Source: Saksenaea vasiformis B4078 (Eukaryota > Mucoromycota > Mucoromycetes > Mucorales > Saksenaeaceae). Taken from it: a stretch of 64,000 nucleotides of DNA. The position numbers and the translations under genes are program-made. Below the pieces are notes generated by a model that was not told where the DNA came from, did no database searches, and saw only the letters and a program-made list of their open reading frames with translations. The stretch is taken from assembly GCA_000697055.1 (NCBI GenBank), contig JNDT01002378.1, positions 1-64,000 of the forward strand, given 5' to 3'. Positions 10,027-22,198 of this stretch are shown here, piece by piece (position 1 is the first letter of the stretch; every line of letters begins with the position of its first letter).

Positions 10027-12036
10027 TTAAATAATGGCATTGAGCCAGGTATCTAAACTATCGAGATTTTCGAGCGTACCGATCCAACCAATATGTAGAT
10101 CTGGTCGGATAAGCACCGCCATTGGTTCTTGCTTCACGTCATAGCCGTGATGGCATTGGGCATTATTAATCTTATCGATCAGGATAGTTTGTTTGATGGA
10201 ATCGTCTAGTTCGCACGCCTCCAATGTTGCGCGCTGGATAGTGGTTGTCACCACTTGTAATTGAAGCCATGGTTTGCTTTCGTCACACCAGGGCTTCTGT
10301 TTCAGGTTCTTACAGAATGCTTGTATCTGGGAGGCATGCTCTGGTAAATCACCGGCTAGGATGAGAAGATGGAAGCACCAGAACATGGTGTGACGTTGGG
10401 CCGAGTCTCGCCAAAGGTCGTATAATCTCGTCTTCTTATTATCGCAAAATTGGACAACCTTGTAATCCGGTGCGCGGTCGCCGGCTCGTAATGCACCACT
10501 GCCGCTGCCACTGGTTGCTGCATTCGTTAACGAACTATCGCTTTCTCGGTAAGTCACTCCGAAACCCGTCGTAAAGAGCTGATGCGTTCGAATCATCTCC
10601 AACAATGCCGATTTGTCCTCCACCTCATCATTACCCTCTTTCTCCTCCGGTTCTTGTGCAGCCTTGGCAACGACAGAATCAATAGCGATGACCTTCTGTG
10701 CAACAGGTCGTCTCTCAGCCTCATATGTTCGTAACAAGCTCGGTTTAGCCAAACCAGCTTCTACAAATGCGATCTTCCATATCTGAAGAAAATGAAGTCA
10801 GCCGTCTGCGACGCAAAAGAAGGAAGCATATACTTACTAAATTGAACACATCACCAAGTCCGGTGTTCAGCCCCTGGCCCAACGTGGGACTCTGTGAGTG
10901 ACAAGCGTCACCGCATAAAAAGACCCGAGGATGCTCTCCTTCATCGTCCTGATACCTCCGCGCGACTTGCTGGCTCACAGTGTAGACAGTCCACCACAGT
11001 ACCGCCAAAAACTCAACACGATATGGCAAAAGTGCTCGCCGGGCTTCGGTTTGAATGTCTTCCAACTGGATTCGGTTCCGACTAGCATCCTCTTGAGGCA
11101 TATGCACCATGACTCGGGTCAAGTTGTTTTCACGAGGGAACAAGCACGCACTGCCAAAAGAACCCTGGACGAAGCTGACTCATGCTTTAGTCCTTCATCA
11201 AATAGTGCCACTGTATCATACCTGACGCTTTTCTTGTCAGGGAAATTGGTCTTGACCAGCGCATCCAGCACGCCGGAATTCATAAACGTCGTCTGACTAT
11301 CTTTGTATATCCCAAGCTGACGACGAATACTACTGTGTGCTCCATCGCAACCCAACAGATATTTTGCTCTGACTTCTGACCTGTCGCCCTCGGTCTGGTG
11401 CCGTAAAATCGCCCTGATCGGGTACGGATCATCCTCGAATACAAATTCGACCGCCGTCAAGGGGCGCTCGACTTGAACATCGTTATCAGCTAACGTGTGC
11501 TGGAAAGTAGATTCAGTGATGTGTTGACCAACACATAATAAATGTCTGAAGAATCCCCGCAAAAAAAGAAAAGCTAAGTATCCCTTTCTGCTTCTTCTTT
11601 TTTTTTTTCCTGCGACTTACTTGTACTTTGTCACCACAGTTTCGGGTACAAATGGTTCGCAGGTACGATGGCCTTGATGATGCATGGTATAACTTTCTAC
11701 CTTGGCACCTGTTTGTAGCAAATCCGTTGCTAAACCACTGTGGTCCAAGATTTCAAGTGTACGGCCATGGACCCAGTCGCCACGTCCCCAGTGTTGGGGT
11801 TCCATCTCGATATCTGGTTCCCAAGAACAGCCTAAGCAACGATGCCATTTTCTTACGCGTTAAGAACTTACCCATGATTCTTACTTTGAAGCCGGATTTA
11901 ATACAAAGGTTGGCTGCGAAAAGACCTACAGGTCCACCTATTCGGACAGCGGAGGTCAAATGAATCATCAAGTGGAAACGACGAAATAGGTCTTACCTCC
12001 TATAACCAGGACGTCTACTTGGGTTTGGTCGCTCAT
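10027..12036 (-). CDS. FAD-dependent aromatic hydroxylase (phenol 2-monooxygenase-like)
   Basis: Exons 12036-11997, 11937-11872, 11831-11621, 11545-11222, 11150-10838, 10782-10027; all introns GT-AG, 40-75 nt, frame kept, 569 residues. Exon 1/2 junction completes the Rossmann motif VLVIGGGPVGLFAAN; LLGCDGAHSSIRRQLG matches the second FAD/NADPH motif; FLCGDACHSQSPTLGQGLN is the FAD-ribityl GD motif; TYEAERRPVAQ is typical of the family. The C-terminal 150 residues (GDRAPDYKV...LIRPDLHIGW) match the thioredoxin-like domain of phenol hydroxylases. Such enzymes use NADPH and O2 to hydroxylate phenolic rings. The residues after the first Rossmann motif (GCSWEPDIEMEPQHWGRGD) are unusual, and the 40-nt second intron is short, so that junction is the least certain. 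Confidence 0.88.
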
Positions 12037-12275
12037 GTTTTTTTTTTCTAATCTGAGAAAAAGATGTTTCCAAATACGTTTATTCACAAAACTGGTTTTT
12101 ATTCGTATTTTCCATAGAAAATGGCATGATTTTATCTCCGGCTTTTTCCCATGGTGACACAAGCTTCGATCTCAGTAGCTGTCACATCCTCGTCGCCTCA
12201 TTTTTCTTTCCCGCAGCACTCACAACAAAGATTTTATTATGATGCAATTTTTTCAATATACATAGATAAAACGAG

Positions 12276-14517
12276 TTAAAAATTTTGAGGAACGTATGCC
12301 TGAGGATTGGCAGCACCGTAGGGCTGAGGTGGGGGAACGTAGGCCTGTGGTTGCTGGTTGTATGCAGGCTGACTCGAAGCAACGACGGGGGTAGTCGCAG
12401 CAAACGTGGTCGCATATCCTTGTTGTGGTTGCTCTTGGCCGTTGTAGGGGGGGTATGGGTAAGCCGCGCTCTGGTATTGATTCACCTGAGTACTTGGGTC
12501 GGGATAGGTTTGGCGATCGTTTGCGTAAGGGACAGATTGAGCTACCTCCTGCCCTGGAGTAGATGGTGGCTGTTGCTGATGTTGGTTTGGATCCGTATAG
12601 CTATAGGCTACTTGTTGTTGCTGTTGTAGTGGTGGTTGTTGTTGCGGCTGCTGCTGTGTCTGGGCATGGGGCACTGGGGAAGAAGTTTGTGGTGGGGGAT
12701 ATCCATAGGTAGATTGTTGTGGCTGAGAGTAAGGTGGATATCCTTGATAGGGGTTTTCCGTTGTGACGCTCATGTTATGCTGTTCGTATCCACCATAGGG
12801 CTGTGTAGGTACGTATCCGCCTGGTGCTTGAAAAGAAAGTCAGACATGAGTGCAATCGAACGACGAAATTTACCAGTAGCGTATTTCGCAATAGAGCTTC
12901 CTAACATCCTGTCGTACATTGTCCTTGCTTGCATGAATTTCTCATTGAGAGCCACGAGCTCATCTGGAGAGTAATTAGATCCAAGGCAAATTTGCAGTCT
13001 CTATCCTACCTTTCTTCAAACTGTACTTTTCGATTAACCTCACTAACTTGGGCCGAATGGTCAATGTACTATTGTACAACGTTTGGAGCTCCTCATTCTC
13101 TGAGAATGAATCCTTTTGTGGATCAATTTTAGATAGCATATCTAGTAATCGCTCCACGTTATGAATCTCATTCATCACTTCTGTCTCCATCTGCGCTTCT
13201 TTCATCAAATCTGCCGGGGATGGATCCACAATTTTTTCCTACGAAGAGCCATGAGACTGGGAGTTACAGACATGTCAAGACTCACATACCACGTAATTTA
13301 CTGGGAAAATACCCGTCTTTCCTTGTAGTTCACCTTTCCACCAGTCACGATAAACACTTTCTACGACACGGATGATATCTCCTTTTTGGAATCCAAGTTC
13401 ACCGACTTCTGTGGGTTGAAAGTCATACAAAGCCCGTACACGTGAGATCTTGGGTGCTGCTTCCTCGGGAGCCTTGTCCTGATACATGTTCAGCACAGGC
13501 TCTACAGTCATTAAACATTTACCTTTGGCTCAGCCGCAGTTACTGTGGTGGTAGTTGCTTTTTTCGCAGGTGTTGATGCCTTGTAGGATGGACGGCTTTC
13601 TGATTCTGATAGTGACAGTGCAAGAGCAAGTTGAAACTCTTCTTCTTCTTTTTGCTTATCTAACTCGGACTAAGTTACAATTAGTACTGCATCATACATT
13701 ATCCTAAATAGACGTTACCTGAGAAAATTCTTTCTTGGGTTTTTGGGGAGAAGGAAACTGGATGCCTTCAGCACGTAAAGAATGATACACTTCGTTCATC
13801 AATCCAAGGCTCGATTCCGCTCTAAACTCAAATGAACACATCTGAATGAACTCCAATGCTCGTTTGCGTACGCGCTCATGCGTAGACTAAAGAATCGGAT
13901 GAGATAAAAGAAAAGTACTACGGAATATAGTACCTTCTCATGAATGAGTCTGTTTAAGGCAGTTGTAAATGCACGGGACGATATTTCTCGGTGTACTGTG
14001 ATGTCGCAGTTCTTAACAAGAGCCTCGGACAACTAAATGGAAACCGTTAGTAATCTAAACGCTGATAGTGTCTATAGTTAACGACAGAGGACTTACAGTC
14101 AAGGCATATAACTGCACATTAGCATTTCGACTCAAGAACCGTTTCTGAAGGGCAGCAACACAATCTCTAGCACTAAACGGGGAATGAAGCTGGGTTAATC
14201 TCAGGGCAAGCTGCTTGCCAAGAACTTGGCGAAGATAAATGGGGAACCGCATGTCAATTCTTTCCATTACCTGTCTGGAGGGCTTCGTGTCACTCTGTCG
14301 CATACTCCCAGGATAAGCTCCCAGTTTTCGGAAGTGAGATTTTCGTCAGTCGCAGCAGCTAAGAAAATGATAACATGTTTAGCCAAACAAAAGCAATAGA
14401 AAAAGGAAGAGCAAAGGGCTTATGTCTGGGGCATTCACCGTCTCCTAGCCGTTGTCAAATTCTCTCTCTTTCACACTCACCGACAGGGTCATCGAATGGA
14501 TTTGGTTTAGAAAACAT
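12276..14517 (-). CDS. HSE1: ESCRT-0 subunit HSE1/STAM-like
   Basis: Ten exons: 14517-14481, 14358-14271, 14172-14097, 14032-13934, 13886-13719, 13669-13523, 13478-13290, 13238-13010, 12963-12874, 12826-12276; 557 residues, all junctions in frame. Domains in order: MFSKPNPFDDPV start and VHS domain (about 1-150, with NLTSENWELILGVCDRV and ARDCVAALQKR), ubiquitin-interacting motif (EEEEFQLALALSLSES), SH3 domain (RVRALYDFQPTEVGELGFQ to GIFPVNYVV), GAT-like helical region (ADLMKEAQMETEVMNEI onward), and a long P/Q/Y-rich tail. HSE1 pairs with VPS27 on endosomes to collect ubiquitinated cargo for the multivesicular-body pathway. Intron 6 is only 44 nt. Confidence 0.95.
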
Positions 14518-14884
14518 TGCGCCACGATGGAAAAGAACACTGCAGACTTTGTCACAAGAACAAATTTAAACGCTCAGATTTCACCTCGAGCTCAGTTACA
14601 CACGTGATCTACACAACAATATTCCGTTTGCTTCTTTTAGCTGGGCTTCCAATTGAGATTGTAAAATGATACATGAATCATTATCAAACAGGCCTATAAG
14701 CGAGGAACTTTTATTATTTGTGCCCTCTTTCATGGTTTTTGTCATCTTTGGGGGGGCATAAATAGACGCGTACGAAGGCGGATAAGTTTGGCAGCGGAGA
14801 TCTGAAATACTTGTTTCAACATGACATCCCGTTCCTTTTAATCCGTTACAAGATTGGCTTCGATGTGAGTGGCCAATTGTAGCG

Positions 14885-15165
14885 CACTGCAGCGGACTTG
14901 AAGCGATGCAAAGTCCAGCGATCTATTGTACAAGATGAGTGATACTGGGTGCGATAACATTTATTTACTTACTAAAGTGATGGATCATAAACGCCACCAC
15001 AGCCGAGACGGTTCGGGACAGAGGTCATACAGGCTAAACAATACATCAAAAGACATAAGTGATCCTGGATACGTATCCCATTAGAAATACATACTGGAGA
15101 TGTAAAATGAATTGAGCCAAAGAAAAAAACAAAGAATTCGTGCGTCCCTTTAAATACGGTCACTT
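14885..15165. repeat. Dispersed degenerate repeat, piece A
   Basis: Matches 20345-20625 over its whole length by eye at roughly 70% identity, including GACTTGAAGCGAT, TTCGGGACAGAGGTC and GCCAAAGAAAAAA. No coding frame survives. Confidence 0.65.
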
Positions 15166-16059
15166 TAAGCGTTCCGATTGATACGTTGGGGAACCTACTA
15201 CAATGGACCAGCGCAATACACCTTTGTTTTAGAAGTAAAGGTACATGCTTTTCTGCGCAAAGAGACATTGCTCCTCACCGCAGGACTGAGGTCGTGTCAA
15301 CGCAAAGTAATGTTTGGATCTAATATTATCAGGTGAAAAGTATGGGCATGTGAATAAGTCTAGTTCTACTGCCAGTGTGGTGGTTTGAAGGAACATCAAG
15401 TGACAGCAGCGTAGAAACATACTAAATGCATGTATATGTTGTGACATGCAGACTTGTGTATGCAATCAGTGATAGCTTGAAAAATTGCGGCCTGCAGTTC
15501 TTCGGATCCTGTTCATATTCATCAGCAGTAGATGTTCAACGAAGTCTTGAGTACATAAACGTTTCATTAATAGTTCATAACGTGTCTCCAAGAGTAACAA
15601 AAGTAGTTCTTGTAACCAGCATTGCGCAAAGTAGCAGAAGTTAGAAGTTATCGGGCACCAGCTTTTTGTCACTTTTGGCAAGGTGTTGGCAGTTTGTGTC
15701 ACAGCACGTCCGACTGTTTACTTGAAACTGACAAGAAGGTGAGAATAGAAGGAAGCTTTGTATCGCGCTGACTGCAGTGACAGTGGGACTGAACCTAGCG
15801 AATCGTGCTCAGTGCGTCTAATATGTGGTAAGTTACTTCTACCGCGAATCAATGATCTTTTGCCGTTCATGGCCTTTGAAAGGGCATAGAACGTGTTGTC
15901 TGATATACAAACTGTCAAACACCATTTGGTTCATTTCTAAATCTTATGCATGTCACTTCGAGTTGTTTCTTCGTAGCACTGTTTGTTGAACAATTTTTTA
16001 CGCCACTCTAAGTAAATTATGTGTCCCTGAAGAGACAAGCTTGCGCTGAGAGAAAATGA

Positions 16060-16200
16060 AATATACGGTTATTAGTTGGTGAACTGGCAACAAATCTATA
16101 CATTTATTTACGTCAACTTGACCCTCTGTGGACGTATAATTATTGAAGCAGCATAAAAAAGCCTCCACGGTTAGTAAAAGGAAGGTACTTTGATGGCAGT
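16060..16200. repeat. Dispersed degenerate repeat, piece B
   Basis: Matches 20105-20230, sharing CGGTTATTAGTTGG and GGTTAGTAAA. In the 20 kb copy this piece lies before the other one; here it lies after, so copies have been rearranged or several inserted. Confidence 0.55.
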
Positions 16201-16463
16201 ATACTCACCTCAATGTAATCCCGCATAGTTGTGGGGGTGCTACCCGGCACCGTGGCCAGGTGCGAGCAATATAGGAGTTATTGTGGCGTAGCTACCAGTG
16301 GTTATATCCTCGCGCTGCAATCAGAAAGAAGCTATCAGAATAAGGCAGGCGAATGATTCGCATGATTTCATCGTGCCTCTTTATCCCTGTCGATGGTTTC
16401 AGACTGAGCTGATAATCGTTGGAAACCGCGACACGGGCTAAGCTTTGAACAGGACAGGTCTTA

Positions 16464-17755
16464 ATGATCCGATCAACCAACATGAGATTGAATCTGCGGA
16501 AGGTCCATACCCCAAATACATCCCATTACTACTTTGAACATGGTAAAATGAACATCCGACCAGTATTCATGCTAATGAGTGACAGGTTTACGGAAAGTGA
16601 AGCCATACTACTTTTGTTACCAAGCATTCGCAAAGGAACGCTGGCTGGGCCGTGCAATCCTTGACATCTTTGAGACGGAATTCCGAGATCGTCATCCATC
16701 TTACTATGTGAGTAGAATTGTCGGTCATAGGAGTAACATATACTGATACCAATCAGAGAACGGCAATTGAAAAAGGCCTCATTACGGTGAATCGAAAGCA
16801 CGTAGTAGCAAGCACACCTATCAAAAGACACGACGTGATCGGCCACTGGCTTCACCGTCATGAGCCGCCTGTGGCAGATCAGCCTATTCGAATGATTCAC
16901 CAGGAAGATGACCTGTGGGTCATCGATAAACCAAGTAGCCTTCAGGTAGGACAACGATAGAGAATACTGTTTTATACTCAAATATCACATAGATTCACCC
17001 TTCTGGCCGATACCATTATAATACGGTACTTCATATCTTAAAGGAGACGTACAACGACGAGAGCCTGCACTGTAAGCTGCTAAATCGCTTTTAACAAAAA
17101 AGCTAATGGACGCATGCTAGTTGTGAATCGTCTAGACAGATATACTTCGGGACTTGTACTAATTGCACGGACACCGCAGCGGGCGAACGAACTTCGAAGA
17201 CAAATGAATGAAGGCATACTAAAGGAATATGTATGCCGAGTTGTTGGCAGTTTTCCAGAGTACGTGGCATGTGAAGTACCAATCAAAAGAATCGTATACA
17301 AGCACTCGTTTCATTACCCACATGCAGAGGGAAGGCCCTGCAAAACGTTGTTCTGGAAAGAGCATTTCGATGGTGTCACGAGTATCGTTCGATGCAGACC
17401 CTTGACAGGACGAACGCACCAAATACGTGCGCATCTGCGGTACTTGGGGCATCCTATCGCCAATGATCCGCTATATGGAAACCAAACCTCATGGTCATGC
17501 ATGATCCCGCCTAATCATATGATGGAGGATACACTCGCCCAGACATTGGAGGTCATGATGGATCAAGCGACAGTATATCCAACAACGATGTCATCTCCCC
17601 AATGTCCCGAATGCCACGTCCATCTTGCCAAGGATCCTTTACCCAATGAACTTGGTATCTGGTTGCATGCTTTGCGTTATGCTAGTGGGAAGTGGTCTTT
17701 TGAAACTGATATCCCAATGTGGGCCAGAAAGGACGTCTCAGTGCCAGCAATATAA
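16464..17755 (+). CDS. RluA-family tRNA pseudouridine synthase (PUS8/PUS9/RIB2 type)
   Basis: Exons 16464-16542, 16586-16707, 16757-16945, 16993-17071, 17121-17755; introns 43-49 nt, 367 residues. The N-terminus has the S4-like segment of this subgroup (GLRKVKPYYFCYQAF, LGRAILDIFETEFRDR, AIEKGLITVN). The catalytic motif is VNRLDRYTSGLVLIA, whose Asp is the nucleophile; CRPLTGRTHQIRAHLRYLG and HPIANDPLYG complete the family signature. Yeast relatives make pseudouridine 32 in tRNAs; RIB2 adds a C-terminal deaminase, which is absent here, so this is the stand-alone type. The C-terminus has a CPEC motif and LGIWLHALRY. An ATG at 16482 is an alternative start. It converges with the RNA-binding protein gene, stop codons about 164 bp apart. 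Confidence 0.92.
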
Positions 17756-17919
17756 TAGGTCGCTGCATTTATGGAAAAAGGTAAATCTAATCAAAGGTCG
17801 AGTAGGGGGAAAAGGGGAGATATTTAGACGAGTAAAATCAAAAGAAAAGATGATGACAAGTGGATGATACGTTTGTAACAAAAAGATGAGGTAATTTTCA
17901 ATTAGGAGCCGCATGAAGG

Positions 17920-18933
17920 TTATTTCTTTGCTGGTGTCGTTTCAAAATGCGTAGCCACGTTCAATTTTTGTTCTACTGCGGCTGTCAATTCGGCTACTTC
18001 ATCTTCAGGAGGTGATGCCAATGCATCGGGTGATCTGTGGCCGTTTTCTGTCGCCACAAAGGGGCGAGGGTAGTGTGCAAACCTGATTCATGACATGAAT
18101 AGGAGGACGCGATAGAGATATAAAAAAAATAACAGGAAGAATGGCTTACTGGTGATGATAGTCTTGCATATAAGGTTGATTCGCCATAGGTGCAATCCCG
18201 AGCATAGTTTCCGGAGTGATGGGCATCATCGGTCGTACAGGGAATCCCGCCATGGGCGGATGAGGGGTTCTGAATATCCTTTTACGGGAACTCTGGCTTT
18301 TCAATCTTTTTTGCGCGGGTGAATCTGCAAATCGGACCTGCAGTGGTGCAGAAGAACCTTCGATCGTCTGCCCGTTAAACCGTTCAATGATGGTGCTAGC
18401 TGCTCCACGATCCGACATTCTGGGTTCGTCCTACATGAGCATCCCTCTTTTTTTTAAAATGCTTGTGTCATCTTACTTACCGTGCAAATCCCACACCACG
18501 ACTCAACCCTGAATATGGATCACGTAGAATACGGTTCGAGATCGTTTGAAAAGGTTGGAATAATTCGTCCAATTTCTACCAAAACAACAATTGGCAAAAG
18601 ATCCCATCATCATTCCTTTATCTACCTGTTCCGTCATGTCCAATGGCAAATTCGATATATATATGTTTGTTGATGATTCATCCTGCAAACTTCGCAGCTT
18701 TGAGCTGAAGGATTCCTAAAAGCAGTTCGCGTAGTTCGAATTAGACACCCAAAAAAGCGTATTCATTCCTTACTTGTCCCATTCGAGCGAAAGAAGCTTG
18801 TAAACCAGTTTTATTCAGACCATCAATTGCCTTGTGACAATCCTCTTCCCTTTCATACATTGCGAAGCCGTAGCCTTTACATTCACCTGATTTTGGATCA
18901 ATCATCGCCTTGGACGAAGAGATCTTCCCATAA

Positions 18934-18976
<43 letters not shown>

Positions 18977-19626
18977 GAGGAAAAATTAGTCTTCGTGAAG
19001 TTCCTCATTTTTTCTCCAACCCACACTTTGCACAATTCAAGAAAGGATTCATCTGTAGTTGATGTTGATAATCCACGAACGTAAATGTTTTGCAGATGAT
19101 GTTGCGTCTCCTGGTGTTTGTGGCGGTGCTCGGGAAGGGGTAACGGGATATAGTGGTGCGGAGGTGATCCAGGCACGGAAGCGGTCCCGGTCAGAACCGG
19201 AGAGGTAATATGGAACGGCTGAGGAGCCGAGTGCGGAGGAAGAACATAGGCGGAGGGCGGAGGAGGCATCATGCCTGGTTGTTGATATTGGAACGTCGGG
19301 CTAAAAGGCGGGCTAGTCGGAATGACGGGAGGCGATTGAGGATGCATGACGGGTGATCCAGGATAACTTTGGTAGCCGTCCGAATAATAGATTGGAAACT
19401 GAGGACTCATCGGGTACACATAAGCTGCATAGGAGTGAGGATCGTTAGGATCGAAAGCTGCCAGCTGAGAAGGATCGTAAGCTTGTGAATCGCCGTAATA
19501 AGGTGGGTACGGTGGTGAGGTAGGTGTGTTAAGTGGGATGGTGTTGCTGGTTACAGGCTCCTCCGTTGATTGCTTCTTAACGTCAACGGGAGATTCATCG
19601 CTGGAACTGACTTGAGATGTAGCCAT
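17920..19626 (-). CDS. RBMS/MSSP-type RNA-binding protein with two RRMs
   Basis: Exons 19626-19034, 18933-18774, 18715-18626, 18575-18481, 18419-18150, 18082-17920; 456 residues. A low-complexity N-terminal third rich in P, S, Y and Q precedes RRM1 (IYVRGLSTSTTDES; GECKGYGFAMYE) and RRM2 (TNIYISNLPLDMTE; SRGVGFAR; LQVRFADSPAQKR). The last signature is characteristic of the RBMS family, which binds AU-rich single-stranded RNA or DNA. RRM aromatic positions (GYGFAMY, GVGFAR) are conserved. The first intron (18934-19033) uses a weak donor GTGCAA and carries a 34-nt poly-T tract on the coding strand directly before its acceptor, so that junction is the least sure. The mRNA targets are unknown. 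Confidence 0.88.
18936..18969. repeat. 34-nt homopolymer A tract (intronic)
   Basis: Thirty-four consecutive A on the plus strand; on the gene's strand it is a poly-T immediately upstream of the TAG acceptor of intron 1. Confidence 0.9.
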
Positions 19627-21457
19627 ATTCTATTCTCTCTTTTTTCTTTCAATATCTCCCACTTTCTCTTTTTTCTCTATCTCTATATTTCTAGAGTTTA
19701 AAAAGGGGGGAAAAACAAGAAAGAGGTTTAGCTCGGTACGTCTTTTATTTTGTTCTTTTTCGGGCAAAAAGAGGATCAACCAGGTCCATTTGAGCAAGGG
19801 GTGAGCAATTTGCGTGTTCACAAATCGCCGATCACGCTTTTTCAATCGCAGCATGCTTCATGGCGTCTTTTTCAGGTGCTGACACCTTTTGGACTATGAA
19901 AACGCCTGCAGTCTCCTTCTCCTTCGCGTGCCAATGACATGTAGTCTGCAGAAACCATGATCATGCGCTTTCGCATCCCGTTTTATTGCAGCACTTTCTT
20001 TTTTATGGGGATGGTAGCAGTCGATTACTGTTTATTGACTATATATCTTTACGCTAATCTATATGAATCCTGCGTCTGCGGAGAGCCCAGTTTTCACTGA
20101 TGAAGGATCGAATATGCGGTTATTAGTTGGCGACATGTTCATACCCTACTTACATCAACTCGGTCCCTCGATGGAGGCAGAATTCATATAGAGAAGCATA
20201 GAGATATATTCATGGTTAGTAAATGGAATAAAACTTCACTTCCCCCGAGGGGTAATTCCGCCAACGACGGATGCGGACCCGCCCAATGTCCGGTGTGGCC
20301 GGCGGAGGGAGCATCTGGGCGATAAATGGCCAGCGATGAGGGAATTACGCACTGTAGAGGACTTGAAGCGATACAAAGTCTGGCGTCTATTGCAGAAATT
20401 GAATGATACTGAATGTGCAACAACATATGCTTACTTGAGCGAAGGGAGTAAAGCACCAACACAGCCAAGGCGATTCGGGACAGAGGTCTTGCAGGGTAAA
20501 TGACAGACAAAACGATATGAGCAATCCTCGATGTGTACTTCGTCAAAACTACGTGCCGGGGATGTTAAAAGAGAACAGGGCCAAAGAAAAAAGTTAGATT
20601 TATGCGTCTCCTTAAATACCCATCACACGTCATTATCTAAAGCATATGTCGCAATTGAACGCTGGAACAGATAAATGAGAACAGTAAACCAATAATACAC
20701 CGTCATAATACACTGGGGTTAATGCATAAAAGTCTGCCTCCCACGCAATATTCAAGAGCATGTTGCAAAGGACTACATCAGACGTAAAGTTTACGTGGGG
20801 CTGATGCCAAACGGTTTAAAAGTAGCGCAGAATGATAGGACAAAACCCAGTACATTAAATGGTTAATTAAACTTAAGCTATAACCTACTCATAGCACGGA
20901 GTGGCGCTCTTAGTTGATAGCTCTGAGTAAAACAGATGAATCCTTTTCTTGGAGATGGTGGAAACCAGAGATTTTGGATAAGGTCGGTAGTGCCTAACCT
21001 CTGCGAGCTGCCATTGGCCTCATATCTGAGGGATTGTACTCTGAACCGCGAAAACTTTGCTTGGTCGGCGTCGACATGTCACCAATTCAGCCAAAATTCC
21101 CTGCTCATCGCCATGCGTAGCACAATGAAATCTTAATGGTTAGTCAGAAACATCACTTCATCTTTGAAGTTGATTAAGTTCTGATAGACTAAACTCAGCA
21201 GGCTAGAAGAATTTATTGCAGAGTTGGGAGTCGTTCCGCTGGATACATCGTGCTCGTCATCGTATCGCTACTGTTCGTCGAACGAACGACAAGCGGCGCA
21301 TCCTATAGAAGAATTGTTCAGTTTTTGCATGGGCTTTCACCCACCACTAGTCAATAATGGCCTTACGCTACTGAACTGCCCGCGCCAAAGATCTTCCAAG
21401 GGGGCACATACTTTTTGCGAGCATCGGAAGCTCGATATCTGCATCGTCCTTGGCAGA
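19627..21457. other. Gene-free stretch with dispersed repeat
   Basis: Promoter side of the RNA-binding protein gene, pyrimidine-rich near 19630-19680, then the repeat at 20100-20640. Frames at 20184-20546 (-), 20936-21136 (+) and 21224-21493 (+) have no recognisable domain. Confidence 0.45.
20100..20640. repeat. Dispersed degenerate repeat, most complete copy
   Basis: About 540 bp sharing its two halves with 16060-16200 and 14885-15165. It has no open frame and no clear terminal inverted repeats; probably an old non-autonomous element. Confidence 0.6.
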
Positions 21458-22198
21458 CTAATTGGAACCTACATTGTCGATGATCCGAGCTAATTTTATG
21501 CATGCATCGTCGCTGATACCCATATTGAAATCCATACATTCGGTCAAGAGATCCTTGTTGAGATCGTCCAATAAATCCTCGGTAAAAATATCGATGAAAA
21601 TCGGGCTGTGTTGACTAGTACACAAGCAAAAGATATTTGACAGGGCCAACAGCTCGTGAACAAATGACTCGATAAACAGCAACTGGCTGGTTGTGATTCC
21701 GGCGACAGCTTGCTTGAAATTCGTAAGTCGTTCAGCCACGTTTGCGGCCCGATACACCCATGGCTGCAAGGAAATCGCGTTTCCCACGTCATCAAATATA
21801 GTGTCTGGAATAGAGACAAAAATATCCTGCTCGTGATTCGTTGGTGTAGTATCGGTACTGGTTATTGAGACGTGTGTTGCGAGTGTCGTGGATTCAGAAA
21901 GCGCTTTGCTTGCTATAGCATCATCTGTGAGAGACAAATCAGACATATCTGGTGCTGCTGATTCTTTGGTGAGTTGCATATTGAGCAAATCTGCTTCTTG
22001 ATCACCTACATCTTGGGTAAATGTAGAGCTGTTGTATCGCGTGTAGCCGTAAGGGTGAAATAAGGCTGGAAGCGAAGTATACAATGAAACTGTTGTGTAC
22101 GGTGACTTTATTTTGGAATCAGAACAAGAGATCAATGACGATAATGATATAACGCCCGAGTCGCGTGAGTAACGGAGTTCCTCAATTAGTTTAGACAT
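21458..22198 (-). CDS. Orphan ORF, 246 residues
   Basis: Single uninterrupted frame from ATG at 22198 to a stop at 21458. The N-terminal half is rich in Ser/Thr; the C-terminal half has helix-like hydrophobic segments (TTSQLLFIESFVHELLALS) and acidic stretches (FTEDLLDDLNKDLL). No signal peptide, no family recognised. It lies beside repeat-derived DNA, and coding-like fragments continue upstream (22330-22480, minus), so it may belong to a mobile element or be a lineage-specific gene. Confidence 0.45.
   Translation of the reverse strand: MSKLIEELRYSRDSGVISLSSLISCSDSKIKSPYTTVSLYTSLPALFHPYGYTRYNSSTFTQDVGDQEADLLNMQLTKESAAPDMSDLSLTDDAIASKALSESTTLATHVSITSTDTTPTNHEQDIFVSIPDTIFDDVGNAISLQPWVYRAANVAERLTNFKQAVAGITTSQLLFIESFVHELLALSNIFCLCTSQHSPIFIDIFTEDLLDDLNKDLLTECMDFNMGISDDACIKLARIIDNVGSN

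Larger units (their letters stand above)
14518..16463. other. Gene-free stretch with dispersed repeat copies
   Basis: No supported gene between HSE1 and the pseudouridine synthase. Small frames (14972-15268, 15229-15465, 15466-15702, all minus) lie in repeat-derived sequence. Two pieces are homologous to the repeat at 20100-20640 and are listed separately. Confidence 0.5.

Noticed and set aside
17072..17102. 31-nt intron in the pseudouridine synthase gene
   Set aside because: An alternative acceptor at 17120 gives 49 nt, matching the other introns, and reads directly into VNRLDR in the same frame.
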